This document shows, piece after piece, positions 25,027 through 32,184 of a stretch of DNA of 32,858 nt (the first letter of the stretch is position 1; each line of letters opens with the position of its first letter). The translations under genes were made by a program, and so were the position numbers. The DNA lies in assembly GCA_050290245.1 (NCBI GenBank), contig JBNKHH010000061.1, positions 1-32,858 of the forward strand, given 5' to 3'. The stretch is from JBNKHH01 sp050290245 (GTDB taxonomy: Bacteria; Pseudomonadota; Alphaproteobacteria; Rhodobacterales; Rhodobacteraceae). The notes under the pieces were generated by a model. It ran no database searches. It saw only the letters and a list, made by a program, of their open reading frames with translations, and was not told the origin of the DNA.

Positions 25027-25248
25027 ATGAAAAAAGACACCCATCCCGATTACCACATCATCGACGTCAAAATGACCAACGGCGACGTCGTTCAGATGCG
25101 TTCGACCTGGGGCGCCGAAGGCGACCAGCTTTCGCTGGACGTTGACCCGTCGGTTCACCCGGCATGGACTGGTGGCGGCACCCGCCTGATGGACACCGGT
25201 GGCCGCGTTTCCAAGTTCAAAAAGAAATACGAAGGTCTGGGCTTCTAG
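25027..25248 (+). CDS. rpmE: 50S ribosomal protein L31
   Basis: A 73-residue ribosomal protein. It starts MKKDTHPDYHIIDVKMTNG and ends with VSKFKKKYEGLGF, both typical of L31. The chain has no cysteine, so it is the zinc-independent (C-minus) form; no second L31 paralog is in the window. The ATG follows AAGGAG at 8 bases. It is cotranscribed with rplS and followed by a strong terminator. Confidence 0.96.
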   Translation: MKKDTHPDYHIIDVKMTNGDVVQMRSTWGAEGDQLSLDVDPSVHPAWTGGGTRLMDTGGRVSKFKKKYEGLGF

Positions 25249-25276
25249 ATCCAAGACCCTTCCCACGAGGGACAGG

Positions 25277-25303
25277 CGCCGCTCCGATAGGGGCGGCGTT
25301 TTT
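25277..25303 (+). terminator. intrinsic terminator of rplS-rpmE
   Basis: CGCCGCTCC (25277-25285), loop GATA, GGGGCGGCG (25290-25298; one G-T pair), then TTTTT (25299-25303). Confidence 0.92.
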
Positions 25304-25618
25304 CGTTTCAGGCGAGGTGTTGTGGCCAATGCAGCGACCGGGTGGTTGGCGCTGCGTCTCGCCATCGCAAACGTGAACGCAGCAAGACAAGGGAAAACGG
25401 CCGGAATCACCCTGTCGGCACTGCGTCGCCAAAACGTATGCAAGGCGAATGGCATTTTCCTTTCCGAAAGCAACCGGCGGCAGGGGTCCGACCGCACGGT
25501 CGCCAGTCCTAACGGCCGGTTAACCGAACAAAGCATCGGCCAGATTGTATCTGGCGTTGCCGGGCAAACCCGTTATTTTGCCCGTGCAGAGAAATGCCGC
25601 AGCCGCGAAGGAGAGCCC
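25304..25618 (+). promoter_or_regulatory. gene-free region before bdhA with inverted repeats
   Basis: The 315 bases after the rpmE terminator hold no convincing gene; the plus frame open through it has no recognisable domain. A perfect inverted repeat CGGGCAAA-N8-TTTGCCCG (25561-25584) lies 34 bases before the bdhA ATG and may be an operator or leader hairpin. A 10-base palindrome CGGTTAACCG is at 25517-25526. AAGGAGA precedes the bdhA ATG by 4 bases. No firm -35/-10 pair was found. Confidence 0.4.
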
Positions 25619-26392
25619 ATGTCGCTGAAAGGAAAAACCGCCGTCATCACCGGGTCGAACTCGGGCATCGGCCTGGGCCTTGCCCGCGCCCTTGCCGCCC
25701 AGGGCGCCGACGTGGTGCTGAATTCGTTTACCGACAGTGACGAGGACCACGCTCTGGCCAAAAGGATCGCCGACGAATTCGGCGTCAGCGCGCGGTACAT
25801 CAAGGCCGACATGTCCAGGGGCGAGGAGTGCCGCGCCCTGATTGAACAGGCGGGTGTCTGCGATATCCTGGTCAACAACGCCGGTATCCAGGTGGTGTCG
25901 CCCATCGACGAGTTTCCGGTCGACAAGTGGGAGGCGATTATCGCCATCAACATGAATTCGGCCTTTCACACCACCGCCGTCGCGCTGCCGATGATGCGCA
26001 AGGCGGGGTGGGGCCGGGTAATCAACGTCGCTTCGGCCCACGGATTGCGCGCCAGCCCATTTAAGTCGGCCTATGTGACGGCGAAACACGGGGTAGTCGG
26101 CATGACCAAGGTCGTTGCGCTGGAGACCGCGAAGGAACCGATCACGGCGAACGCGATTTGTCCGGGCTATGTGCTGACGCCGCTCGTCGAGGCGCAGATC
26201 CCGGATACGGCCAAAGAATACGGCATCTCGGAAGACGAGGCGATCGAGAAAGTCATCCTGTTGAAGCAGCCATCGAAAGAGTTCGTGACGGTCGAACAGC
26301 TGGGCGGTATTGCCACTTTCCTGTGCTCGGATGCCGCGTCGCAGATCACGGGCACCACCATTTCGGCCGATGGCGGCTGGACCTGTCAGTAG
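25619..26392 (+). CDS. bdhA: D-3-hydroxybutyrate dehydrogenase (SDR)
   Basis: A 257-residue NAD-dependent SDR that oxidises D-3-hydroxybutyrate to acetoacetate, usually in PHB turnover and ketone-body use. The cofactor loop is TGSNSGIG (11-18), NNAG at 86-89, and the catalytic set N111, S139, Y152, K156. SAHGL (139-143) followed by ASPFKSAYVTAKHG is the signature of hydroxybutyrate dehydrogenases within the SDRs, and the C-terminus GTTISADGGWTCQ is equally typical. The long upstream frame (from 25199) crosses the rpmE terminator and is not coding; AAGGAGA fixes ATG 25619. No PHB synthesis genes are adjacent. Confidence 0.93.
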   Translation: MSLKGKTAVITGSNSGIGLGLARALAAQGADVVLNSFTDSDEDHALAKRIADEFGVSARYIKADMSRGEECRALIEQAGVCDILVNNAGIQVVSPIDEFPVDKWEAIIAINMNSAFHTTAVALPMMRKAGWGRVINVASAHGLRASPFKSAYVTAKHGVVGMTKVVALETAKEPITANAICPGYVLTPLVEAQIPDTAKEYGISEDEAIEKVILLKQPSKEFVTVEQLGGIATFLCSDAASQITGTTISADGGWTCQ

Positions 26393-26427
26393 CGCGTCAA
26401 AACCCACGCAGAATAGTCCGGCAAAAA

Positions 26428-26450
26428 GGGTGGCTGCATTGCAGCCACCC
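26428..26450. terminator. bidirectional terminator between bdhA and the small membrane protein gene
   Basis: GGGTGGCTGC-ATT-GCAGCCACCC, a perfect 10-pair stem 35 bases after the bdhA stop. On the minus strand it is followed by TTTTT (plus-strand AAAAA at 26423-26427), so it terminates the convergent minus-strand gene best; the plus side has only TCAATTTG. Confidence 0.88.
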
Positions 26451-26489
26451 TCAATTTGATTCAAGCGTCTTCCTGATAGGCTTAGGCGA

Positions 26490-26717
26490 TCAGAGGTCGA
26501 GACCGCCGCCGCCGCCGCCGCCGCCACTGCTGCTACTTGCTGCTGCAACGAGAATCGCAATCAGCAAAAGCGGGATGATGAAACCGCCAGACGAACTGGA
26601 TTCTTCGGCAATAACCTCGGGTTCCATCATCGGTTCGGCCATCCCACCCGCATTGGCCTGACCTGAAATGACTGCAAGGCTGAGGGCAGCTGCCGTTACC
26701 GCATTCTTGATTTTCAT
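26490..26717 (-). CDS. small exported single-pass protein with polyglycine tail
   Basis: A 75-residue protein. Residues 1-23 form a signal peptide ending ANA; then comes an acidic Met/Pro/Glu segment (GGMAEPMMEPEVIAEE), a Ser/Gly hinge, one hydrophobic segment (FIIPLLLIAILVAAA, ~46-60), and a tail of Ser and eight consecutive Gly ending LDL. The layout implies export and membrane anchoring with a short flexible tail. ATG 26717 is preceded by AAAGAGTGAG; a GTG at 26729 is a weaker alternative. Function unknown. It has its own terminator and a 164-base upstream gap, in which TAGAAT is a possible -10 element. Confidence 0.72.
   Translation of the reverse strand: MKIKNAVTAAALSLAVISGQANAGGMAEPMMEPEVIAEESSSSGGFIIPLLLIAILVAAASSSSGGGGGGGGLDL
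26503..26526. repeat. (CCG)8 microsatellite inside the small membrane protein gene
   Basis: Eight tandem CCG units on the plus strand, read on the minus strand as glycine codons. Length changes would alter only the number of glycines, not the frame. Confidence 0.9.
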
Positions 26718-26881
26718 CACAAAACTCACTCTTTCTTAGTCCGAGGACCAGTCCCCTACACGACTATTCTATTCAAATTTGCATGGAACGGCACTCGATT
26801 TCTTGCCGGTTGTTTAACAAAGACAACCAGACGTGTGTTTTCCAACACAAGCTCTTCCGATCCCAAAAGCGGGAATTCTGG

Positions 26882-27601
26882 TCAGTTTCCGCCCAGTCTT
26901 GCGGCGGGCGGGCGGACCTCTCCGATCGGAGTCGGCATGGCGTGCGAACCATCGGGATAGACGAGACCTGCCGAGATCACCAGTTTCGCGGCGTCTTCCA
27001 CCGTCATGTCCAGCTCGATGATGTCGGCCTTGGGTACGAACAAAAGGAAGCCCGAGGTCGGGTTCGGTGTGGTCGGCAGGAAGACCGCGGTCTTCGACGT
27101 GTCGTCGGGCAGCTTGTTGTGGATTTCGCCCTTGGCCGAGGTGGCCACAAAGGCGATGGCCCAGATGCCCTTGCGCGGATATTCAACCAGGCATGCTTTA
27201 TCGAAGGAGGCCTCGGTCTGGGCAAAGACGGTTTCCGCGATCTGTTTCAGGCCCTTGTAGACCGAGCGCACCACCGGCAGGTTGTGAACCAGGCCTTCGG
27301 CCCATCGGATCAGAGACTTGCCGATGATCCCCTTGGCCATCCAACCGACGATGACGGTGAAGATCAGGAAGGCGATGACGCCGATGCCGCGGATGTTCAA
27401 TCCGACGTATTGGTCGGGGCGGAGCCAGACCGGAACGAAGGGCAGAACCCAGCTGTCGACCCAGCCTGCAACGGTCCAGATCAGCCAGAGCGTCAGCCCG
27501 ATCGGGGCGATGACTACGAGGCCGGTCAGGAACGACGCACGGAACCACCTGAACAGGGACAGGCGGCGATGGGTCACTTCTTCGTCGAAATCAGGCTTCA
27601 T
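26882..27601 (-). CDS. DUF502 family membrane protein
   Basis: A 239-residue protein of the DUF502 family. Two hydrophobic segments are clear (about 23-46, with the family's FLTGLVVIAPIGLTLWL, and about 72-92), followed by a soluble domain with NLPVVRSVYKGLKQI and the conserved TTPNPTSGFLLFVP near residues 176-189. Members are inner-membrane proteins of unknown biochemical function. The gene lies 71 bases after psuG on the same strand and may be cotranscribed with it, but the gap is long enough for its own promoter. The Shine-Dalgarno sequence is weak. Downstream (26834-26849) TGTGTT-TTCC-AACACA could form a small hairpin. Confidence 0.9.
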   Translation of the reverse strand: MKPDFDEEVTHRRLSLFRWFRASFLTGLVVIAPIGLTLWLIWTVAGWVDSWVLPFVPVWLRPDQYVGLNIRGIGVIAFLIFTVIVGWMAKGIIGKSLIRWAEGLVHNLPVVRSVYKGLKQIAETVFAQTEASFDKACLVEYPRKGIWAIAFVATSAKGEIHNKLPDDTSKTAVFLPTTPNPTSGFLLFVPKADIIELDMTVEDAAKLVISAGLVYPDGSHAMPTPIGEVRPPAARLGGN

Positions 27602-27672
27602 GCAGGTTTCTCGTTGGGGCCAGATTCAAATCTAGGTTGCCGGGCCGGTTTGAACAACGGTTTCTGTCGAAA

Positions 27673-28596
27673 TCATGTGTTTCCAACTCGAGCGCCAAGG
27701 TTTGCGGCGATTTTCGAGGCAAATCGGGCGTTGTTCAGGACCAGAGCGATATTGGCGTCCAGAGACCGGCCCTCGGTCAATTCGAAGATGCGCTGAAGCA
27801 GGAACGGGGTGACGGCCTTTGCGGCGACGCCCCGGGCTTCGGCCTCGGCGGTGGCCAGGGCGATGACAGGGGCGAGGTCGGCGCTGGGAATTTCGTCGGC
27901 GGCGGGGATCGGGTTGGCGATCAGGTGGCCGCCCTTCAGGCCGAGAGTTTCGCGCATGGCGATGGCGCTGGCGACCTCCCTGGCGGTGTCCATACGCAGC
28001 GGTGAGGCGAAGTCGGATTTGCGCGACCAGAAGGCGGGCAGCATGTCCTGGCCGATGGTGATGACGGGAACGCCGAGCGTTTCCAGGACCTCCAGCGTTT
28101 TGGGGATGTCGAGGATGGCCTTTGGGCCGGCGGCGACGACGGTGACCGGGGTTTCGGCCAACTCCCGGAGATCGGCGGAGATGTCGAAGGTCGTCTCTGC
28201 ACCCTTGTGGACGCCTCCGATGCCGCCGGTGGCAAAGACGCGGATACCGGCGAGGTGGGCAGCGATCATGGTGGCGGCGACGGTGGTAGCACCGGATTGG
28301 CCAAGGGCGATGCAGGTAGCGAGGTCGGCGCGCGAGAGTTTCGCGACGTCGTCCATTTGCGCGAGGCGGTCGAGATTGGCGTCAGAGAGACCGACGTGCA
28401 GGCGACCTTCCAGCACGGCGATTGTCGCGGGGATCGCGCCATGCTCACGGACCGTGGCCTCGACCAGCCTGGCGGTTTCGACGTTCTGGGGGAAGGGCAT
28501 CCCGTGAGTGATGATCGTCGATTCAAGGGCGACCACAGGGCGGTTCCGGGCCAGCGCGTCGGCGACCTCGGGCAGAATGTCGAGGGGCAGGGTCAT
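27673..28596 (-). CDS. psuG: pseudouridine-5'-phosphate glycosidase
   Basis: A 307-residue enzyme that cleaves the C-C bond of pseudouridine 5'-phosphate to uracil and ribose 5-phosphate. Landmarks: VALESTIITHGMPFPQN (22-38), GATTVAATM, FATGGIGGVHKGAE, TFDISADL and the likely Schiff-base K159 in GPKAILDIP; ANPIP is also present. Start ATG 28596 overlaps the psuK stop (ATGA), and the frame beyond it lies inside psuK. With PsuK it forms a complete salvage pathway for pseudouridine released from RNA; no dedicated nucleoside transporter is in the immediate neighbourhood. Confidence 0.95.
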   Translation of the reverse strand: MTLPLDILPEVADALARNRPVVALESTIITHGMPFPQNVETARLVEATVREHGAIPATIAVLEGRLHVGLSDANLDRLAQMDDVAKLSRADLATCIALGQSGATTVAATMIAAHLAGIRVFATGGIGGVHKGAETTFDISADLRELAETPVTVVAAGPKAILDIPKTLEVLETLGVPVITIGQDMLPAFWSRKSDFASPLRMDTAREVASAIAMRETLGLKGGHLIANPIPAADEIPSADLAPVIALATAEAEARGVAAKAVTPFLLQRIFELTEGRSLDANIALVLNNARFASKIAANLGARVGNT

Positions 28597-29486
28597 GTGG
28601 CGACGTCTCCCGAGACATGGGCGGCGGCGGCCGAGAGCGCGGTCCGGAGGGCCGTCTCGCCGGTCTCGCCGCGCCATTCGGCGGCGATATGGGCGGCCAT
28701 GAAAGTGTCGCCCGCGCCGGTGACGCGCGTGACCAGCACCTGAGGTGGCTGGGCGGTCAGAACGCCGGTGGGGCCGGCATAGGCGGCGGTTTCGCCGCCG
28801 TTCGTCACCAGGGCACGGGCCGCGCCGCGCGCGAGCAGGGCCTCGGCGGCGGCAGGAGCATCGTCGAATTGCGACTGGCAGATGAGGCCAGCCTCTTCGA
28901 GGTTGACGTAAAGCGTCGCGTTGGCGACTGCGAGGAGCGGAAGGAGCCGTTCGGCCTTGCCCGGCGAGGCGGGCGCGATGCGCAGATCAGCGCGCGCGAA
29001 CAGGGGGCTTGCGGCGATCTCGGCCAGAAGGGCCTCGGTCAGGTTGCCGTCGAGCGCGATCAGCCCTCCGTAGGGCGTCTCGGCCGAGCCGAGGCGGCCA
29101 TCGGCGAGGGGCGCGAGGATCTTGTCGCCCGCCGCTTCGAGCGAGTGGGCGTCGGCAATGGCGGCAATCAGCCCGTTGGCACCCTCGACGGCCATGTAGC
29201 GGTCGGTGGGCAGGTCCTGTGAGCGGTAGACGTGACGGGTGATCATCCCGAGGCGGTCGGCCGCCGACATCAGTTCGGCGCCTTCTTCATCCTGGCCGAT
29301 GGCCGTCAGAAGTACGGGGCGCAGTCCGAAACGGCGCAGGGTCATCGCCACGTTCATCGCCACCCCGCCCGGCAGGCGCGTGATCCGCCCCGGCACGTCC
29401 GAACCCGCGCGCATCACCGCGCCCGACCGGCCGATCACGTCCCACAGGACTGAGCCGATGCAGATGATTTCGTCAGGAGCTGTCAT
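28593..29486 (-). CDS. psuK: PfkB-family carbohydrate kinase, probably pseudouridine kinase
   Basis: A 297-residue ribokinase-fold kinase. The N-terminal GSVLWDVIGR and GGVAMNVAMTLRRFG (first PfkB signature region) and the C-terminal GAGDTF (257-262), with D260 as catalytic base, are intact. By sequence alone the sugar substrate is not certain; the 4-base overlap with psuG argues for phosphorylating pseudouridine to supply PsuG. ATG 29486 is chosen because it gives a normal PfkB N-terminus; the frame runs upstream to 29639, antisense to the next gene. It is divergent from the DUF2461 gene with 76 bases between. Confidence 0.87.
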   Translation of the reverse strand: MTAPDEIICIGSVLWDVIGRSGAVMRAGSDVPGRITRLPGGVAMNVAMTLRRFGLRPVLLTAIGQDEEGAELMSAADRLGMITRHVYRSQDLPTDRYMAVEGANGLIAAIADAHSLEAAGDKILAPLADGRLGSAETPYGGLIALDGNLTEALLAEIAASPLFARADLRIAPASPGKAERLLPLLAVANATLYVNLEEAGLICQSQFDDAPAAAEALLARGAARALVTNGGETAAYAGPTGVLTAQPPQVLVTRVTGAGDTFMAAHIAAEWRGETGETALRTALSAAAAHVSGDVAT

Positions 29487-29562
29487 GACAGGCGGTGTGG
29501 CCGGATTGCGCAATTTTGGCAAGTCGTGTTTCGTGGGACTGACCCGGAGACAGGAGAACGGC

Positions 29563-30231
29563 ATGGGGTTCAGTGAGGCGACGTTCGGTTTCCTGCGCGA
29601 TATTGAAGCGCATAACAGCCGCGAGTGGTTCGAGGCCAATCGCGCGAGCTACGAGACCCATTGGAAAGAGGCAGCGCTGGACGTCATCGCTGAGTTGTCC
29701 GAGGACATGGCAGCTCTGTCGCCATCGCTGAAGGCGGTGCCGAAACTGAATGGGTCGCTGAGGCGCATCAATCGGGACGTGCGGTTTTCCAAGGACAAAT
29801 CGCCCTATAACGCACGGCTGCACATGATTTTCTGGACGGGGGATCATCCGAACCGCTCGCCCGCGATGCACCTGGTGTTGACGCCGGAGGGGGTCGGCTA
29901 TGGCGCCGGGCAGTTTGGGTTGGAGCCAGCGGCGCTGAAGGCGGTGCGCGAGCGGATTATCGACGGTGAGGATGGGGACGCGCTGTTGACGGCCTTGAAA
30001 AGCGCCGAGGCCGTCGGCTGCACCATGGGGCCGCCCGACCTTGCCCGCCTGCCGAAGGGGTTCGAGGCCGAGGGGCCGCGCGCCGAGCTGTTGCGCCACA
30101 AGGCGGTGGTCGCCCGCACCCGTGGCAACGAGGCTCCTGCCTCGGTGGTGACGGGCTCGGGGGCCAGGCAGTGGATCATGGAGACCACGTCGGCGCTGAT
30201 GCCGCTGATCGCGTGGTTGCACGGAAGATGA
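29563..30231 (+). CDS. DUF2461 (TIGR02453-type) protein
   Basis: A 222-residue soluble protein of the DUF2461 family. Family landmarks are the N-terminal FLRDIEAHNSREWFEANR, then LNGSLRRINRDVRFSKDKSPYNARLH, in which the Arg/Asp/Lys core is conserved, and a C-terminal helical half. Function is unknown across the family. CAGGAGA, 6 bases ahead, fixes ATG 29563; the frame upstream to 29239 is antisense to psuK. It is a single-gene unit on the plus strand within a minus-strand block, converging on the mocA-like gene. Confidence 0.9.
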   Translation: MGFSEATFGFLRDIEAHNSREWFEANRASYETHWKEAALDVIAELSEDMAALSPSLKAVPKLNGSLRRINRDVRFSKDKSPYNARLHMIFWTGDHPNRSPAMHLVLTPEGVGYGAGQFGLEPAALKAVRERIIDGEDGDALLTALKSAEAVGCTMGPPDLARLPKGFEAEGPRAELLRHKAVVARTRGNEAPASVVTGSGARQWIMETTSALMPLIAWLHGR

Positions 30232-30247
30232 GCGTGCGCCATGTCTT

Positions 30248-30269
30248 TATCTTGCGATAAATACGCAAG
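30248..30269. other. overlapping alternative hairpins between convergent genes
   Basis: TTATC (30248-30252) can pair with GATAA (30256-30260), or CTTGCG (30251-30256) with CGCAAG (30264-30269). The two stems exclude each other. The 52-base convergent gap has no other terminator candidate and no T-run. Confidence 0.35.
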
Positions 30270-30283
30270 TCCCTCGATCAGGA

Positions 30284-30883
30284 TCAGGACAGGTGCCCTG
30301 TTTCTTCGCGCCAGGCGGCCCAGTCTTCCGGGGTGTCGAGGTCGCGGGTGGCGCGGTCGTCGGGGAAACGGAACAACTCGACCGGCTCGCCCCTGAGCGC
30401 GGTGCGCCCGCCGGTGTTGCCGGTGACGTCGGCGAGGCGGATGGCGATGGCATAGGGTAGGAACAGGGGTGTTCCCGGGCGGTCGCTATCGACCTCTCCG
30501 GCGCGGGTGATGCGGGTTTCGCCTGTTTCACGGAAGCGATCGAGCACGGCGAGGAATTCCGTCGTTCCGATGCCCGGGACGTCGGGCAGGAGCAGGCCGA
30601 GGGACTGACCTTCGGCGAGAAGGGCCTGAACGTGGCGGAGTGAGGCGGACATGCCTTCGGCGGCTTCTGGGACCTCTTCCAGCATGACCGGCAGGCCGGA
30701 GATCGCGTTGCGGCGGTCGGTGTCGCCGGGTGGCAGGGTCACCACGACCGGGCAGCCCGCCGTCATCACCGCCAGCACCTGGCGGCGCAGGAGGGGCTGG
30801 CCCTCGACTGGTTCCAAGAGCTTGTCGCGCCCGCGCATCCGCGAGGACGCGCCGGCCGCCGGTATGACGATGAGGGGGCTCAC
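30284..30883 (-). CDS. MocA-like nucleotidyltransferase (molybdenum cofactor cytidylyltransferase family)
   Basis: A 199-residue GT-A-fold nucleotidyltransferase. The N-terminal loop PAAGASSRMRGRDKLL (8-23), with K21, is the NTP-binding signature of MobA/MocA enzymes, and LLPDVPGI supplies the metal-binding Asp. This short type adds CMP to molybdopterin for xanthine dehydrogenase-like hydroxylases, which would complement the xdhC pair at 17.3-19.3 kb; CTP versus GTP use cannot be decided from sequence. The start is GTG 30883, overlapping the livM stop (GTGA), so it is translated as the last gene of the liv transcript. The much longer open frame upstream is a shadow of livM. Confidence 0.82.
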   Translation of the reverse strand: MSPLIVIPAAGASSRMRGRDKLLEPVEGQPLLRRQVLAVMTAGCPVVVTLPPGDTDRRNAISGLPVMLEEVPEAAEGMSASLRHVQALLAEGQSLGLLLPDVPGIGTTEFLAVLDRFRETGETRITRAGEVDSDRPGTPLFLPYAIAIRLADVTGNTGGRTALRGEPVELFRFPDDRATRDLDTPEDWAAWREETGHLS

Positions 30884-32184
30884 CGTTCGGGGATCAGGCC
30901 GCGCGGGCTGAAGCGCAGGACGGCGAGCAGGATAACCCCCATGGTCAGGAGCCGCATATGGGCGGCACTGTCGAGGAGATGTTCCTTGAGTGCCGAACCA
31001 TCGGCCATGCCGGCGGTAATGGTCTGGATCAGGAGGAGGCCGAAGGGTTCGACCATGATCCAGAGGTACCAGATCAGGATGCCGCCGAGAACAGCGCCGA
31101 AGTTGTTTCCCGAGCCGCCGACGATGACCATGACCCAGATCAGGAAGGTAAAGCGCAGAGGCTGGTAGGTGCCGGGCGTGAGTTGGCCATCTAGCGTGGT
31201 CATCATGGCGCCGGCGAGGCCGCAGACAGCCGAGCCGAGGATGAAGATTTGCAGATGGCGGGCGGTGACGTCCTTGCCCATGGCCTCGGCGGCGGTCTCG
31301 TTGTCGCGGATGGCGCGCATCATGCGGCCCCAGGGCGAAGCGAGCGCGGACTGGGCGAGCCAGAGCAGGAGGAGGAGGACGGCGAGGAAGAGGCCGGAGT
31401 AGGCGAGTTTCACGGTGATCGAGGAGGCGGTGACGGGGTCGAAGCCCCAGCCGGTCATGCGGTCGACGAAGCCGGGGTCGTTCTGCAGGTCGATCTCGTA
31501 AGGCACCGGGCGGGGCACGCCGATGACGTTCTTCACGCCGCGCGCCAGCCAGTCCTCGTTCTTCATCACGGCAATAATGATTTCCGCGATCCCGAGGGTG
31601 GCGATGGCAAGGTAGTCTGAGCGCAGGCCGAGGGCGGTCTTGCCGACGAGCCATGCGGCTCCTGCGGCGAGGGCGCCTCCGATGGGCCAGGCGAGCAGGA
31701 TCGGCAGGCCGAGGCCGCCGAGGTTGCCTGTGGTGGCGGGGTTGATCGCCTCGACCGCCGCGACGCCCGGATCCAGGACGGCGCGGTACACGAAGAAGCC
31801 GACGATCAGGATGGCGACCATGGCGAGGGCGCGGCTTTTGCCTTTGGGGAGGCGTTTCCAGGCGAGGATGGCGGCGGCGATGGTGGCGGCACCGATGGCG
31901 AGGCCCGCGACGATGCGCAACCCTCCGGCCGCCCAAGCTTCGCCCACGGGGGGCATGGAGACGATCACGGCGCCAAGGCCACCGAGGGCGACGAAGCCCA
32001 TGACGCCGACGTTGAAGAGGCCGGCATAGCCCCATTGCATGTTCACGCCGAGGGCCATGATGGCCGAGATCAGCCCCATGTTCAGGATGCCAAGGGCCAC
32101 GTTCCAGCTTTGCATCACGCCGGTCACCGCGATAAGTGCGAAGACGGCGACGAAGAGGAGCATATCTCGGGGTGTGAGGCTCAT
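30880..32184 (-). CDS. livM: branched-chain amino acid-type ABC transporter permease
   Basis: A 434-residue inner-membrane permease of the LivM family with about ten hydrophobic segments. Landmarks are LGVNMQWGYAGLFNVG near residue 45, the LGLRSDYLAIATLGIAEI segment, the EAA-like coupling region GRMMRAIRDNETAAEAMGKD, and ILGSAVCGLAGAMM. It is longer than E. coli-type cores because of an extra segment at about 95-165. Such systems import branched-chain amino acids, but urea, amides and other small solutes are also known substrates. The ATG overlaps the livH stop by 4 bases; binding-protein and ATPase genes are not in view. Confidence 0.92.
   Translation of the reverse strand: MSLTPRDMLLFVAVFALIAVTGVMQSWNVALGILNMGLISAIMALGVNMQWGYAGLFNVGVMGFVALGGLGAVIVSMPPVGEAWAAGGLRIVAGLAIGAATIAAAILAWKRLPKGKSRALAMVAILIVGFFVYRAVLDPGVAAVEAINPATTGNLGGLGLPILLAWPIGGALAAGAAWLVGKTALGLRSDYLAIATLGIAEIIIAVMKNEDWLARGVKNVIGVPRPVPYEIDLQNDPGFVDRMTGWGFDPVTASSITVKLAYSGLFLAVLLLLLWLAQSALASPWGRMMRAIRDNETAAEAMGKDVTARHLQIFILGSAVCGLAGAMMTTLDGQLTPGTYQPLRFTFLIWVMVIVGGSGNNFGAVLGGILIWYLWIMVEPFGLLLIQTITAGMADGSALKEHLLDSAAHMRLLTMGVILLAVLRFSPRGLIPER

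Noticed and set aside
25027..25248. Absence of cysteines in L31 as a sign of a defective gene
   Set aside because: Zinc-free L31 is a normal variant, and the rest of the protein is intact.
25199..25618. N-terminal extension of bdhA by 140 codons
   Set aside because: It overlaps rpmE and its terminator; AAGGAGA and the SDR fold place the start at 25619.
26808..26849. Cluster of inverted repeats (GGTTGT/ACAACC, TTGTT-T-AACAA, TGTGTT/AACACA) between the DUF502 gene and the small membrane protein gene
   Set aside because: Short stems in a modest AT-rich gap; they are close to what chance gives and lack a T-run, so I do not call a terminator or operator.
30884..32035. Upstream extension of the mocA-like frame through livM (583 codons in total)
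   Set aside because: The translation is Arg/Pro/His-rich low-complexity sequence, the mark of an out-of-frame reading of a GC-rich membrane protein gene; the real start is GTG 30883.
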